From the NCBI RefSeq assembly GCF_001983995.1, contig NZ_CP019450.1, positions 558,001 through 622,000 on the forward strand: DNA of 64,000 nucleotides. Direction: 5' to 3'. The notes beneath the pieces are model-generated. The model was not told the DNA's origin and did no database searches. It worked only from the letters and a program-made list of their open reading frames with translations. Positions 21,422 to 31,068 of the stretch are shown here, piece by piece. Position 1 is the first letter of the stretch. The number at the start of each line of letters is the position of its first letter. The position numbers and the translations under genes were made by a program. Source of the DNA: Halioglobus japonicus. Lineage in GTDB: Bacteria > Pseudomonadota > Gammaproteobacteria > Pseudomonadales > Halieaceae.

Positions 21422-22870
21422 ATGCACCTCTCGGTCTCAATGCGCATTCTCGGCATTTTGCTCATGCTGTTTTCGAGCACCATGCTGGTGCCATTGCTAC
21501 TGGCACTACTGAGCGACGACAACACTGCCACCGGGTTCCTGATGGCACTGTCGATCACCTTTTTTGCCGGGCTCGCCATCTGGGTCCCGGTAATGAACGC
21601 CCGACACGAGCTGCGTATTCGCGATGGCTTTCTCATCACCTCCCTGTTCTGGAGCGTACTGGGCCTGTTCGGTGCGCTGCCCTTTGCACTGACCGACAGC
21701 CTGCATCTGAGTACCACCGAAGCGATTTTCGAATCTATTTCCGGCCTGACCACCACCGGTGCAACGGTTATCGTCGGCCTGGATACACTGCCGCAGTCAA
21801 TTCTGATTTATCGTCAGCTCCTGCAGTGGATGGGCGGCATCGGGATTATCGTGGTGGCGGTGGCAGTACTGCCGATGCTCGGCATTGGTGGCATGCAGCT
21901 TTACAAGGCTGAGACACCCGGGCCTTCCAAAGACAGCAAGCTGACGCCGCGCATTACCGAAACCGCCAAAGCGCTGGCCATTGTTTACGTGTCGCTGACC
22001 ATTGTTTGCGCGGTGTGTTACTGGGCTGCCGGTATGACCGCGTTCGACGCCATCGCGCACGCCCTGTCCACCGTGGCCATTGGTGGCTTTTCGACCCACG
22101 ACGCCAGCATGGGCTACTTCGAGAGTAATACCATTCTGATGATATGCAGCCTGTTTATGTATATCTCAGCGATTAATTTCGGACTGCACTTTATCTTCTG
22201 GCGGCGCCGCAATATCGCCCCCTACCGCAAGGACTCCGAGACCCGGTTTTTCTCCGCCGTACTGTTGATCTGTGTCGCAATCACCTGCGCCTATCTGATT
22301 ATCAGTGAAGTCCTGGTTGCATCGGATGCCGTTGTCCACGGCATTTTCCAGGCGATCTCCATTACCACCACCACCGGCTTCGCCACCCAGGACTTCGCCC
22401 ACTGGCCTTCCTTCTTGCCGGTCATGCTGCTGATGTTCTCGTTTATGGGGGGCTGTGTAGGCTCAACCGGCGGTGGCATGAAGGCCATGCGCATCATGCT
22501 GATCTACAAGCAGGGCGTGCGCGAGATGAAACAGCTGATTCACCCCAATGCGATTATTCCGCTCAAGGTCGGCAGGCGTCGGGTAGAAGCGTCTGTGGTC
22601 AGTGCGGTATGGAGCTTCTTCGCGGTATACACAACGAGCTTTATTATCATCATGCTGCTGTTAATGGCGACCGGGCTGGACTTTACCACCGCGTTTTCAG
22701 CGGTGGCAGCGGCCATAAACAATCTGGGGCCGGGCCTGGGTGAGGTGGCGGCCAACTACTCGTCGATTTCCGATACCGCCAAAGCCATTCTGTGTTTTAC
22801 CATGCTGCTGGGCCGCCTTGAGGTCTTTACCCTGCTGGTGTTATTCACCCCGATGTTCTGGCGGGTCTAA
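21422..22870 (+). CDS. trkH: Trk potassium transporter membrane subunit TrkH
   Basis: Potassium-translocating membrane subunit, partner of TrkA. It has 482 residues with about ten membrane segments and the four pore-loop repeats of the Trk/Ktr/HKT family: SGLTTTGATVIVGL, STVAIGGFSTHD, ISITTTTGFATQDF and AAINNLGPGLGEV, each with the selectivity glycine. Starts directly after the trkA stop. Convergent with djlA, 16 bases between stops. The length fits TrkH rather than the shorter KtrB group. Confidence 0.97.
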   Translation: MHLSVSMRILGILLMLFSSTMLVPLLLALLSDDNTATGFLMALSITFFAGLAIWVPVMNARHELRIRDGFLITSLFWSVLGLFGALPFALTDSLHLSTTEAIFESISGLTTTGATVIVGLDTLPQSILIYRQLLQWMGGIGIIVVAVAVLPMLGIGGMQLYKAETPGPSKDSKLTPRITETAKALAIVYVSLTIVCAVCYWAAGMTAFDAIAHALSTVAIGGFSTHDASMGYFESNTILMICSLFMYISAINFGLHFIFWRRRNIAPYRKDSETRFFSAVLLICVAITCAYLIISEVLVASDAVVHGIFQAISITTTTGFATQDFAHWPSFLPVMLLMFSFMGGCVGSTGGGMKAMRIMLIYKQGVREMKQLIHPNAIIPLKVGRRRVEASVVSAVWSFFAVYTTSFIIIMLLLMATGLDFTTAFSAVAAAINNLGPGLGEVAANYSSISDTAKAILCFTMLLGRLEVFTLLVLFTPMFWRV

Positions 22871-22886
22871 GTCTGCGCTGGCGCGC

Positions 22887-23681
22887 TTATTTCATGCCGC
22901 GCGATTTCTTGATCATTTCGTAGGCCGCCTGAATATCCTGCGACTTTTCGGTGGCCATTTTCACCATGTCTTCCGGCACGCCCTGGGCGATCAGTTTGTC
23001 AGGGTGGTTTTCGCTCATCAGTTTGCGATAGGCACGCTTGAGGCTCTTGTCGTCCACGTCCTTGCTAACACCCAGCGCCTCGTAGGCGTCTTCCAGGGTA
23101 GTACCGGGCTCGGGGCCCGCAGCACCGCCGTGCCCATGGAAGTGACCCTGCGCCTGGGCCATGCGCAACATCTGCTCCAACTGGGCGCGGGTGAACCCCA
23201 GCAGCGTGGCAATGCGGTTGAGTGCATCGCGCTCGGCATCGTCCAGTGCCTGGTCTGCCATGGCCAGTGAAATCTGGAAGAAAAGCAGCGTCTGCTTGAG
23301 CTGCTGCTGACCACCGGTGGCTTCAAGAAAGCGTGATATCACGGGCTCGGGCTGAAAGTTGGCAGCCGATCCCTCGCGAAACAGTTCAATCGCCCGCTTG
23401 CGCTGCTCCGCAGACAGGCCCATTTGCGAGATCACCATTTCCGTGTGATCGATTTCCTGCTGGGAGATATGGCCGTCCGCTTTGGCCATGTATCCGGACA
23501 ACAGGAAAGTGGACTCGAAAAAGCTCTGCTTGATGCGGGCAATATTTTCAGGCGATGCAAAGCGCAGGGTTTGCCACAGGCCCTTGTCGAACAAGTGGCC
23601 CACGAACAGGCCGATCAACAGCCCTAGCGGTCCCAGCACCAGAAGGCCGAGTACACCGCCAATCAGTTTTCCGTAAAACAT
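22887..23681 (-). CDS. djlA: DjlA-type membrane J-domain co-chaperone
   Basis: Membrane-anchored DnaK co-chaperone. It has 264 residues: an N-terminal glycine-rich membrane segment (GVLGLLVLGPLGLLIGLFVGHLF, about 8-31), a central TerB-like helical domain (LSGYMAKADGHISQQEIDHTEMV) and a C-terminal J domain (DAYEALGVSKDVDDKSLKRAYRKLMSENHPDKL) with the essential His-Pro-Asp. The architecture is the DjlA one. A short gap of 30 bases separates it from the acyltransferase gene upstream on the same strand. Confidence 0.93.
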   Translation of the reverse strand: MFYGKLIGGVLGLLVLGPLGLLIGLFVGHLFDKGLWQTLRFASPENIARIKQSFFESTFLLSGYMAKADGHISQQEIDHTEMVISQMGLSAEQRKRAIELFREGSAANFQPEPVISRFLEATGGQQQLKQTLLFFQISLAMADQALDDAERDALNRIATLLGFTRAQLEQMLRMAQAQGHFHGHGGAAGPEPGTTLEDAYEALGVSKDVDDKSLKRAYRKLMSENHPDKLIAQGVPEDMVKMATEKSQDIQAAYEMIKKSRGMK

Positions 23682-23711
23682 GGTTGTTCCTGTCAGCTGC
23701 CTGGAAGGCTG

Positions 23712-24605
23712 CTATAAATCGTCGTATACCCCGGGGCCGTTCTTCGGCCGCACCCGGAATCGTTTGTATTCCCACTGGTACTGCGTGTCGCAGTGGCGCA
23801 GGCATTTCTCGACACCCCGATTAAGCGCGGCCAGAGAAATGGCATTGTCCTCATCGTAGATGGCGTCTTCTGCGGCGAAGTAGCGCAGCGCAAATCCGCC
23901 TGGCACTCGCTCGGCAAATCCAAATACCGCCAGCGCCCCCGTGCGCCGAATCATGTTGTTGGCGAGCGTCGGCGTGAAGCACTCAATTCCCATAAAAGAA
24001 ATATTCTCCCCGGAGGCCAGATCTCGCGGGGCCTGATCGGGAAGAATGCCGGAGATTTTGCCGCCCTTTACGCTGCGCAACAGTTTCACGAGGCCGCGAC
24101 TGTCGGTGGGCACCAGCGTGGCGCCGGCCCGCTGGCGGGCGTTCTCAATCATCGGCCCAATCGCTTCCAATTTGGGCGGTTCATACAGCGACACCATGCT
24201 ACCCAGGGTCCCCGCATGCAGGCCTATCATCTCCCAGTTGCCCAGGTGCGGGGCCAGTACAATTACCCCGCGGCCCTGTGCCTGGGCATCGGTTATCAAC
24301 GCATCGCCCTCCACACTGACCATCAAGCCCTGCACATAGTTCCAGGGGCGCAACCAGACATGGCCCATTTCCGCTGCCAGGGCACCGGTTTCGCGCAGGC
24401 TGGCCAGCGCCATCGCCTGCTGTTCAGATGCGGTGAGATCGGGGAAGGCGAGTTCGATATTGCGCTCGGTCACTTTGCGGCTGCGGCCGCCAAAGGGCCA
24501 GTACAGCGATACTGCCAACCGGCCAAGAGCTCGCGCCCAGGCAAGGGGCAACAGCGCACAGAAGTGCAGCAGCAGTTTCACCAGGGCCACTTTAATGCCA
24601 TTCAT
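23712..24605 (-). CDS. LpxL/HtrB-like lysophospholipid acyltransferase
   Basis: Inner-membrane acyltransferase of the lipid A late-acylation family, which transfers an acyl chain from acyl-ACP to a lipid A precursor. It has 297 residues with one N-terminal hydrophobic segment. The catalytic HxxxxE motif is in VLAPHLGNWEMIGL, and a second block is ILPDQAPRDLASGENISFMG. A homologous gene occupies the same spot near glyQ in Pseudomonas. Whether it makes the lauroyl, myristoyl or another transfer cannot be decided. Divergent from glyQ across 93 bases. Confidence 0.88.
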   Translation of the reverse strand: MNGIKVALVKLLLHFCALLPLAWARALGRLAVSLYWPFGGRSRKVTERNIELAFPDLTASEQQAMALASLRETGALAAEMGHVWLRPWNYVQGLMVSVEGDALITDAQAQGRGVIVLAPHLGNWEMIGLHAGTLGSMVSLYEPPKLEAIGPMIENARQRAGATLVPTDSRGLVKLLRSVKGGKISGILPDQAPRDLASGENISFMGIECFTPTLANNMIRRTGALAVFGFAERVPGGFALRYFAAEDAIYDEDNAISLAALNRGVEKCLRHCDTQYQWEYKRFRVRPKNGPGVYDDL

Positions 24606-24656
24606 GGGAGAATTTCACTTTCGGGCAAAGCGCGTATTATGCCGACAAAAGAGGCT

Positions 24657-24662
24657 GTATAA
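24657..24662 (+). promoter_or_regulatory. Putative minus-10 box of glyQ
   Basis: Perfect TATAAT-like hexamer (ctgTATAATag) 37 bases before the GTG start of glyQ, in the only non-coding stretch between two divergent genes. No convincing minus-35 hexamer is seen at 17 bases, so activity is inferred from position. Confidence 0.45.
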
Positions 24663-24698
24663 TAGCCGGCTTTTTGACACCCGCTCACAGGTATTCCC

Positions 24699-25652
24699 GT
24701 GGCAAATCAGCCTGAAAAAATCCCTACATTTCAAGAGATTATCTTGAACCTGCAGCAGTTCTGGGCCGACCAGGGCTGCGTCGTCCTGCAGCCGCTGGAC
24801 ATGGAAGTTGGCGCAGGTACATTCCACCCCGCAACCTTCCTGCGCGCCGTGGGCCCCGAAAGCTGGAACGCCGCCTATGTGCAGCCCAGCCGCCGCCCCA
24901 CCGACGGCCGCTACGGTGAAAACCCCAACCGCCTGCAGCACTACTACCAGTTTCAGGTCGTCATGAAGCCATCGCCCGCCGAATTCCAGCAACTGTATCT
25001 GGAATCGCTGGCGGCCCTGGGCGTCGACACCGCGATCCACGACATCCGCTTTGTGGAAGACAACTGGGAATCGCCCACCCTCGGCGCCTGGGGGCTTGGC
25101 TGGGAAGTCTGGCTCAACGGCATGGAAGTGACCCAGTTCACCTATTTCCAGCAGGCCGGCGGTATTGAGTGCTACCCGGTCACCGGCGAAATTACCTACG
25201 GTATTGAGCGCATCGCCATGTACCTGCAGGGCGTTAACAGCATTTACGATCTGGTGTGGGCCGACGGGCCTGCGGGCAAAGTCACTTACGGCGATGTGTT
25301 CCACCAGAACGAAGTGGAAATGTCGCGCTATAACTTCGAAGAAGCAGACGTCGAGCAACTGTTCGGCTTTTTCGACCACTGTGAGAAAGAAGCGCTGCGG
25401 CTGGTTGAGAAAAGCCTGCCGCTGCCTGCCTATGAAATGGTCATGAAAGCATCCCACACCTTCAACCTGCTGGATGCGCGCCACGCCATTTCGGTGACCG
25501 AGCGCCAGCGCTTCATTCTGCGGGTGCGGACCCTCGCCCGGGAAGTGGCCCAGGCCTATTTCGATGCCCGTGCAGCCCTGGGCTTTCCCATGGCGGAGGA
25601 GGGCATTCGCAAGGAAGTGCTCGATCGTATTGAAGCGGAGGCAAGCGCATGA
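24699..25652 (+). CDS. glyQ: Glycyl-tRNA synthetase alpha subunit
   Basis: Class II aminoacyl-tRNA synthetase, catalytic alpha subunit of the alpha2-beta2 bacterial enzyme. It has 317 residues, starting with GTG at 24699 ([22 protein letters not shown]). Family sequences include [52 protein letters not shown] and [15 protein letters not shown] (class II motif 3). The ATG of glyS overlaps its TGA stop, ensuring equal synthesis of both subunits. Confidence 0.98.
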   Translation: MANQPEKIPTFQEIILNLQQFWADQGCVVLQPLDMEVGAGTFHPATFLRAVGPESWNAAYVQPSRRPTDGRYGENPNRLQHYYQFQVVMKPSPAEFQQLYLESLAALGVDTAIHDIRFVEDNWESPTLGAWGLGWEVWLNGMEVTQFTYFQQAGGIECYPVTGEITYGIERIAMYLQGVNSIYDLVWADGPAGKVTYGDVFHQNEVEMSRYNFEEADVEQLFGFFDHCEKEALRLVEKSLPLPAYEMVMKASHTFNLLDARHAISVTERQRFILRVRTLAREVAQAYFDARAALGFPMAEEGIRKEVLDRIEAEASA

Positions 25653-27727
25653 CTACCGAGACGCTGCTGATAGAGCTCGGCACCGAAGAGCTGCCGCCTA
25701 AAGCACTGAAATCCCTGGGGCTGGCATTTCGCGACGGCATCGTGATGGGGCTGGCCCAGCGCGAGTTGGAACACGGCGAAGTACAGTGGTTTGCATCACC
25801 CCGCCGCCTCGCGGTACTGATCGACAGGGTGCAGACAAAGGGTGCTGACAAAGACATCGAACTGCTGGGACCGCCAGCCGACCGCGCCAAAGACGCCGAC
25901 GGCAACTGGACGCCAGCGGCCGCTGGCTTTGCGCGCAAGCAGGGCGTTGAACCCGAGGCACTGGCGGAAATCGACACGCCCAAAGGCGTGCGCCTGGGCC
26001 TGCGTAAAACCGAGCCCGGTATTGAGACCTCATCCTGTCTGAACGACATTATCAATGAGTCCATCGCCGCCCTGCCGATTCCCAAGCGCATGCGCTGGGG
26101 CGCCAGCCGGGTCGAATTCGTGCGCCCTGTGCACTGGATCGTCGCCATGCTGGGCGACAACGCCGATCACGGCGAGGTGCTGGGCTTGCCAACAGGCAAT
26201 GTCACCCGCGGCCACCGCTTCCATTCCAGCGGCGACATCACCCTGGCGCGGCCGGAAGACTACGTGGACACACTGAAGGCTGCCTACGTGGTCGCCAACT
26301 TCGACGAGCGCCAGCAAATGATTCGCGATCAGGTAGAAGTTGAAGCCAGTGCGCTCAACGCCACTGCGGTGATCGACCCCGACCTGCTGGATGAAGTAAC
26401 AGGACTGGTGGAATGGCCGGTGGCGCTCACCGGCTCCTTCGAAGAACGCTTCCTGGAAGTGCCCGCCGAAGCGCTCGTGTCCTCCATGAAAGAGCACCAG
26501 AAGTACTTCCATCTGGTCGACGCCGACGGGGCGCTCAAACCCAACTTCATTACCCTGTCCAATATCGAGAGCAACGACCCGGTACAGGTGATCGCAGGCA
26601 ACGAACGAGTCATTCGTCCGCGCCTGGCCGACGCTGCCTTCTTCTTCGAAACGGATAAGAAGAACACACTGGAAAGCCGCCTCGAGAAGCTCGAGAATAT
26701 TGTCTTCCAGAACAAGCTGGGCACGGTGGCAGACAAATCGCGACGCGTGCAGGCCCTGGCCGGCGCCCTCGCCGAGCAGATTGGCGCTCCCCGCGATCAG
26801 GCCGAACGCGCGGCCCTGCTGAGCAAGACCGACCTGGTGACCGAAATGGTTCTGGAATTCTCGGACATGCAGGGCATCGCCGGTTCCTACTATGCGGCCC
26901 ACGATGGCGAGGCCGCCGATGTAGCCTCGGCGCTGGCACAACAGTACTGGCCAAAGTTTGCCGGCGACCGCCTGCCCGAAACGGCCACGGCCTGCGCACT
27001 CGGACTGGCTGACCGCCTCGACACCCTGGTGGGTATCTTTGGTATCGGCCAGCCGCCCACAGGCTCGAAGGATCCCTTTGCACTACGCCGCGCGTCATTA
27101 GCTGTGCTGCGGATTATCGTCGAGAAGAATTTCGATCTGGACCTGCGCGAATGCCTGACCCTGGCAGCTGCCGGTTATCCCGACAGTGTGATTGCCGAAG
27201 GCACCACGGAACAGGTGCTGGATTACATGATTGAACGCTTCCGCGCCTGGTATGAGGAAGAGAGCATTCCGGTTGAAGTGTTCAAGGCCGTTAGCGCGCG
27301 CAACCTCAGCAAGCCACTGGATATTCAGCGCCGGGTACACGCCGTACACGCGTTCAGCCAGCTGCCCGAAGCTGCTGCCCTCGCGGCGGCGAACAAACGG
27401 GTGTCGAATATCCTGGGTAAGCTGGATGCCGACCACAGCTTCGGCGCAATCGACGAAGACCTGCTCACGGAGCCACCGGAACAGGCCCTGGCCGCCGAGC
27501 TTGGCAGGCTGGAAGGCACTGCGCGCGAGCTGATCAGCGATGACAAGTACAGTGAAGCACTGGCCAGCCTGGCCGTACTGCGTGAACCTGTAGACGCCTT
27601 CTTTGACGGTGTCATGGTGAACGCCGAGGATGAGGCCCTGCGCAATAACCGCCTCAACCTGCTCAAGTCGCTGCGCGACCTGTTCCTGGATGTAGCCGAC
27701 ATTTCGCAACTGGTTGTCGCAAAGTAA
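25649..27727 (+). CDS. glyS: Glycyl-tRNA synthetase beta subunit
   Basis: Beta subunit needed for tRNA-Gly recognition, 692 residues, full family length. It opens with [19 protein letters not shown], contains the HD-like region FIT to [16 protein letters not shown] and the C-terminal DALR-type anticodon-binding region ([27 protein letters not shown]). It overlaps glyQ by four bases and is followed after five bases by gmhB, so glyQ-glyS-gmhB form one transcription unit. Confidence 0.97.
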   Translation: MTTETLLIELGTEELPPKALKSLGLAFRDGIVMGLAQRELEHGEVQWFASPRRLAVLIDRVQTKGADKDIELLGPPADRAKDADGNWTPAAAGFARKQGVEPEALAEIDTPKGVRLGLRKTEPGIETSSCLNDIINESIAALPIPKRMRWGASRVEFVRPVHWIVAMLGDNADHGEVLGLPTGNVTRGHRFHSSGDITLARPEDYVDTLKAAYVVANFDERQQMIRDQVEVEASALNATAVIDPDLLDEVTGLVEWPVALTGSFEERFLEVPAEALVSSMKEHQKYFHLVDADGALKPNFITLSNIESNDPVQVIAGNERVIRPRLADAAFFFETDKKNTLESRLEKLENIVFQNKLGTVADKSRRVQALAGALAEQIGAPRDQAERAALLSKTDLVTEMVLEFSDMQGIAGSYYAAHDGEAADVASALAQQYWPKFAGDRLPETATACALGLADRLDTLVGIFGIGQPPTGSKDPFALRRASLAVLRIIVEKNFDLDLRECLTLAAAGYPDSVIAEGTTEQVLDYMIERFRAWYEEESIPVEVFKAVSARNLSKPLDIQRRVHAVHAFSQLPEAAALAAANKRVSNILGKLDADHSFGAIDEDLLTEPPEQALAAELGRLEGTARELISDDKYSEALASLAVLREPVDAFFDGVMVNAEDEALRNNRLNLLKSLRDLFLDVADISQLVVAK

Positions 27728-27732
27728 GCGCT

Positions 27733-28290
27733 ATGTCTCTGCTTGTACTCGACCGCGATGGCGTTGTTAATCACGACAGTGATGACTACATCCGGTCGCT
27801 GCAGGACTGGCAGCCCATCCCCGGCAGCATCGAGGCCATTGCCAGGGCCTGCCAGGCGGGCCTGCAGGTGGCCATTGCCACCAACCAGTCCGGACTGAGC
27901 CGTGGCTACTTTACCCTCGACACCCTGGAAGAAATTCACCAGCACCTGTGCCAGCTTGTCGAAGAACAGGGCGGCTCCATCGCCGGTATCTTCTACTGCC
28001 CCCACCTGCCCAACGAAGGCTGTGATTGTCGCAAGCCGGGTACCGGGCTGCTCAAGGCCATGGAAGCAGAGCTTGGGCAGAGCGCCAGTGGCGCCTGGTT
28101 TATTGGCGACAGCCTCAAGGACCTGCAGGCAGGCCGCGCTCACGGTTGCCGCCCGGCACTGGTGACCACCGGCAAGGGCGAGAAGACCCGCCAACAGCTC
28201 GCCAGCCCCGACGTCGCTATTGACGCCCCGGCCGACATTCCGATTTACGACGACCTCGCCAGCGCTATCGACGCCATCCTGTCCGCCTGA
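27733..28290 (+). CDS. gmhB: D-glycero-beta-D-manno-heptose-1,7-bisphosphate 7-phosphatase
   Basis: HAD-family phosphatase in ADP-heptose synthesis for the LPS inner core. It has 185 residues. HAD motif I is LVLDRDGVVN with both catalytic aspartates, motif II is ATNQSG and the later motif FIGDSLKDLQAG. The zinc-binding loop of GmhB, YCPHLPNEGCDCRKP, is intact and distinguishes it from histidinol-phosphatases. Placed next to glyS as in Pseudomonas, and the last gene of that operon. Confidence 0.95.
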   Translation: MSLLVLDRDGVVNHDSDDYIRSLQDWQPIPGSIEAIARACQAGLQVAIATNQSGLSRGYFTLDTLEEIHQHLCQLVEEQGGSIAGIFYCPHLPNEGCDCRKPGTGLLKAMEAELGQSASGAWFIGDSLKDLQAGRAHGCRPALVTTGKGEKTRQQLASPDVAIDAPADIPIYDDLASAIDAILSA

Positions 28291-28370
28291 ATTGGCGACA
28301 GGACTGCCGCGCCCCGCTAACCCCCAACCCTTCTTTGCTTTACACTCTTCACTTATAAAGAAGGGGAACA

Positions 28371-29867
28371 ATGGAACAGATTGATCAACAGCTGCTGATT
28401 ATTGCCGCGGCTTCCGCGGTCGGTGGCATCGCCATCGGCCTTGTCATCGGACTATTGCGGGGCCAGAGCGCCGCGGAACGATTGCGCAACAGCCATCGCG
28501 AGCAACTGGATGAGCTGCAGGCAGAGCTGAGCCAAACTACCCAGCGCGCCACCGGCCAAAGTGTCGAGCTGGAGCAGGTACGCGGCCAATTGGCCGAGCG
28601 CGTCGCGCGCTGGGAGTCTGCTCAGGGCGAACTCGAAACGCTTAACCAGCGCTACCAATCCCTGCAACACGACTACACCCGAGTGAAAACCCAACAAGAA
28701 GAGCGCGACAGCCAACACGACGAGCAGATCAAATTGCTCAACGACGCCCGCGACAATCTGAAGCTGGAATTCCAAAGCCTTGCGCAGAAGATTTTCGAAG
28801 ACAAAGGCAAGAACTTCACCGCCACCAATCGCGAATCCCTGGAGTCGTTGCTCAAACCGTTCCGCGATCAGATCAATAAGTTTGAAACCCGGGTAAACGA
28901 GGTGCATACCGAATCGGTAAAAGGGCAGACTGCTCTGGAAGCCGAGATCAAAAAGGTGCTGGAAATCGGTCTGGAGATGAATTCCCAGGCCACCAACCTG
29001 GCCACCGCCCTAAAAGGCGACAAGAAAACCGCCGGCAACTGGGGCGAGGCGCAGCTGCAACGCACTCTGGAACTGGCAGGCCTCATCCAGGGCGATCACT
29101 TCGAGACCCAGTCCAGCTTTACCGATGGCGAGGGCAAGCGGCGCCTGCCTGACTTTGTAATCAAACTGCCAGACAGTAAAAGCCTGGTCATCGACAGCAA
29201 GGTTTCGCTGGTAGATTACGACCGGGCCATCGCCGCCGAGAGTGAGGAGGAGCGGGCCCAGGCACTGGAAGCGCACGCACGGGCGGTACGCAACCACATC
29301 GATGATTTGTCTTCGAAGGATTACGCCAATCTTCCGGGGCTGGACAGCCCTGACTTTGTATTGATGTTCATGCCGGTGGAGCCAGCCTACATCGAGGCCA
29401 TGAAACATAACCGCGATCTCTTCAACTACGGCTATCAACAGCAGGTCATCATGGTCTCCCACACCACGCTAATGCCGATTTTGCGCACCGTGGCCAACCT
29501 GTGGATGATCGACCAGAGCAACCGCGAAGCCCGAGAGATCAGTACCAAGGCAGGAGAAATCTATAACCAGGTCTGCCTGGTCGCCGAACGTATGCAAAAG
29601 CTGGGCAAAACGCTGCAGTCGGCCAACAACCACTACAACCAGACGATTAAGGGTCTGGCCGGCCAACAGGGTTTGCACGGTAAGATTGAACGGTTCCGGC
29701 AACTGTCCAGCAAAGCCAGCAAGCAGCTGGTGGACCTGGAGCCCATTCACGCCGATATTGAACTGGAAAAGCTGGAAGCGATTGAACTGCCTCCCGCGGA
29801 AGAAACCGGCGAGGAAAACTCGGAACAGCGTATGCCGCTAGAAGTTGTCCGCTCAGATAACGACTAG
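28371..29867 (+). CDS. rmuC: DNA recombination protein RmuC
   Basis: Putative nuclease-fold protein that limits inversions at short repeats. It has 498 residues: an N-terminal membrane anchor (about 8-29), a long coiled coil (about 35-135, rich in Gln, Glu and Leu) and the conserved RmuC domain with GNWGEAQLQRTLELAGL, LPDFVIKLPDSKSLVIDSKVSL and FMPVEPAYIEA. The ribosome site AAGGGGAACA precedes ATG 28371. Its last codons run into the tRNA-Leu fragment: the TAG stop (29865-29867) lies inside the tRNA anticodon stem, so the present C-terminus was set by the junction or just touches it. Confidence 0.95.
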   Translation: MEQIDQQLLIIAAASAVGGIAIGLVIGLLRGQSAAERLRNSHREQLDELQAELSQTTQRATGQSVELEQVRGQLAERVARWESAQGELETLNQRYQSLQHDYTRVKTQQEERDSQHDEQIKLLNDARDNLKLEFQSLAQKIFEDKGKNFTATNRESLESLLKPFRDQINKFETRVNEVHTESVKGQTALEAEIKKVLEIGLEMNSQATNLATALKGDKKTAGNWGEAQLQRTLELAGLIQGDHFETQSSFTDGEGKRRLPDFVIKLPDSKSLVIDSKVSLVDYDRAIAAESEEERAQALEAHARAVRNHIDDLSSKDYANLPGLDSPDFVLMFMPVEPAYIEAMKHNRDLFNYGYQQQVIMVSHTTLMPILRTVANLWMIDQSNREAREISTKAGEIYNQVCLVAERMQKLGKTLQSANNHYNQTIKGLAGQQGLHGKIERFRQLSSKASKQLVDLEPIHADIELEKLEAIELPPAEETGEENSEQRMPLEVVRSDND

Positions 29868-29922
29868 CTTCAGGTGCTAGTGCTCGCAAGGGCGTGGAGG
29901 TTCAAGTCCTCTCCTGGGCACC
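29864..29922 (+). tRNA. 3' fragment of tRNA-Leu(CAG): likely attachment-site scar
   Basis: From 29864 the sequence forms the anticodon arm CTAGC-TTCAGGT-GCTAG (anticodon CAG), a long variable arm (GCTC-GCAA-GGGC), the T arm GGAGG-TTCAAGT-CCTCT and the 3' acceptor strand CCTGGGC followed by A and CC. The acceptor 5' strand and D arm are absent; rmuC coding sequence stands in their place. Such fragments, running from the anticodon arm to the 3' end, are what tyrosine integrases leave at an att site. No integrase gene remains in the window. The CCA end reads CCG. Confidence 0.85.
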
Positions 29923-30008
29923 GCCCCAGGACCCGGGCGAAGTTCTTTCCGCGGCGCTCGCCTACAGGGAGCTCCGCCAACAAGCGTGCAAGGCCTAGCT
30001 CGGCGGCT
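29923..30008. other. Short stretch without a gene after the tRNA-Leu fragment
   Basis: No start or motif is recognisable. One frame reads GEVLSAALAYRELRQQACKA before a stop, which may be another gene scrap but matches nothing I know. Confidence 0.3.
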
Positions 30009-30168
30009 GAACAAATCCTGCTGGTCTACGACGGTGAGTGACCGGCTTGTAGCGCCTATGGCTGGTTGCGATCCGTGAAAGTGTGGGTGACCTCGTGCTG
30101 GTGAACGCCCGGGAAGACAGCATGACGATGGATGAAATTACGGCAGTGGGAATCGATATTGATGCTGG
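30009..30168 (+). pseudogene. Remnant of a DCC-family thiol-disulfide oxidoreductase
   Basis: Translation gives EQILLVYDGE, then a TGA stop at 30039, then PACSAYGWL and, after a frame change near 30070, AIRESVGDLVLVNAREDSM. This is the beginning of the DCC (DUF393) family, whose signature is YDGECPxC; the stop has replaced the first catalytic cysteine and the second is still present. The gene is broken by a stop, a frameshift and loss of its C-terminal half, so it is a true decayed gene. What follows (30169-30250) is not recognisable. Confidence 0.6.
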
Positions 30169-30254
30169 AATCCTTCCCAGCGGAAATAGGCAGCGTCCCA
30201 GGTGGCGCTCTGGTCGATGGCACCAGCAATAGCCGAGTCGGTGTTTCCTGTTCT

Positions 30255-30401
30255 TTACTGGCGCAGGTGAGTCAGTATTCGACCGATGACATCCTGGTCC
30301 TCAATGCTGGCGATGACCCTGACAGAACCACCGCAGCGGCCACAGACCTCGATGTCGGTACTGAACACGCGTTTTAGGCGCTGGGCCCAGGTCATGGCGG
30401 C
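30255..30401 (-). pseudogene. C-terminal fragment of an IS91-family transposase
   Basis: The leftward frame ends MTWAQRLKRVFSTDIEVCGRCGGSVRVIASIED and DVIGRILTHLRQ, the zinc-finger-containing C-terminus typical of IS91/ISCR-type (Y2, rolling-circle) transposases. Only about 49 codons survive; the catalytic part with the paired tyrosines is absent. The fragment abuts a second broken gene at about 30450, so the element probably inserted there and was later deleted. Confidence 0.65.
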
Positions 30402-30450
30402 ATGGCGCTCGGCGGGACGGCCAGAAACCTGCACCAGCACGATCGCCCAG

Positions 30451-31068
30451 ATTGAAAGGACGTTCTTACGACTCACCTTCTGGCAGACGACCCTGTCGCT
30501 GGCCGGCTTCTTTACCGGTGCCGCCGCACTTCACGCCGCACTAAACGAATCACAGGCAGTTCGCCAGCAAACAGCCGCCTCCGTCTGGCCGTAAGTGCAG
30601 TACACGATTAATTACTCCAGCAATGAAGACGCGGCAGAATTCGCCCTGACCATGGATAACGTCGGTGTCGGCCCTGCGCGCATGCAGTCCATGCTCATCA
30701 CGCTCGACGACAAAGCCATGACCGACTGGTAATCATTGACCGAAACAGTATTGGGCCGCGAGCCCCGGGTGGGAATTGAGTACGGCAAGTTCAACGTGAG
30801 CCGTCGGGTCCTGGCGCCGGGTGAATCGATAACGGTACTTCAGACAGACGAAAAGGAGCTTGCCCTGAAATTGCAGGAAGTTATCTACAGTCGCGCCGCT
30901 GCTTTTTACTATTGCTACTGCTCGATCTTTGATGAATGCTGGATGAGCGCGACCTCTGAGGACAAGCAACCCATACATCCCGTTGATCAATGCCCGGATC
31001 ATGGGGCCAATGGGTCTCTTGATCGAATCACAGCGAGTGACTCGCTATTCCCCGCTCCCCTGGTCTAG
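30451..31068 (+). pseudogene. Degenerate membrane-anchored protein gene with two internal stops
   Basis: A single frame from about 30451 is interrupted by TAA at 30592 and 30730 but otherwise stays open to 31068. It starts with a membrane segment (LTFWQTTLSLAGFFTGAAALHAAL), continues with VQYTINYSSNEDAAEFALTM and a beta-rich region, and ends with AAAFYYCYCSIFDECWMS. I cannot name the family. The conserved-looking blocks on both sides of each stop show that it was one protein of about 200 residues. The 5' end is lost at the IS91 fragment. Confidence 0.55.

Noticed and set aside
26030..26941. Leftward open frame of 303 codons inside glyS
   Set aside because: Antisense to a certain gene; composition typical of mirror frames.
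30132..30377. Rightward frame of 81 codons
   Set aside because: It overlaps the DCC remnant in another frame and the IS91 remnant on the other strand, and has no motif of its own.
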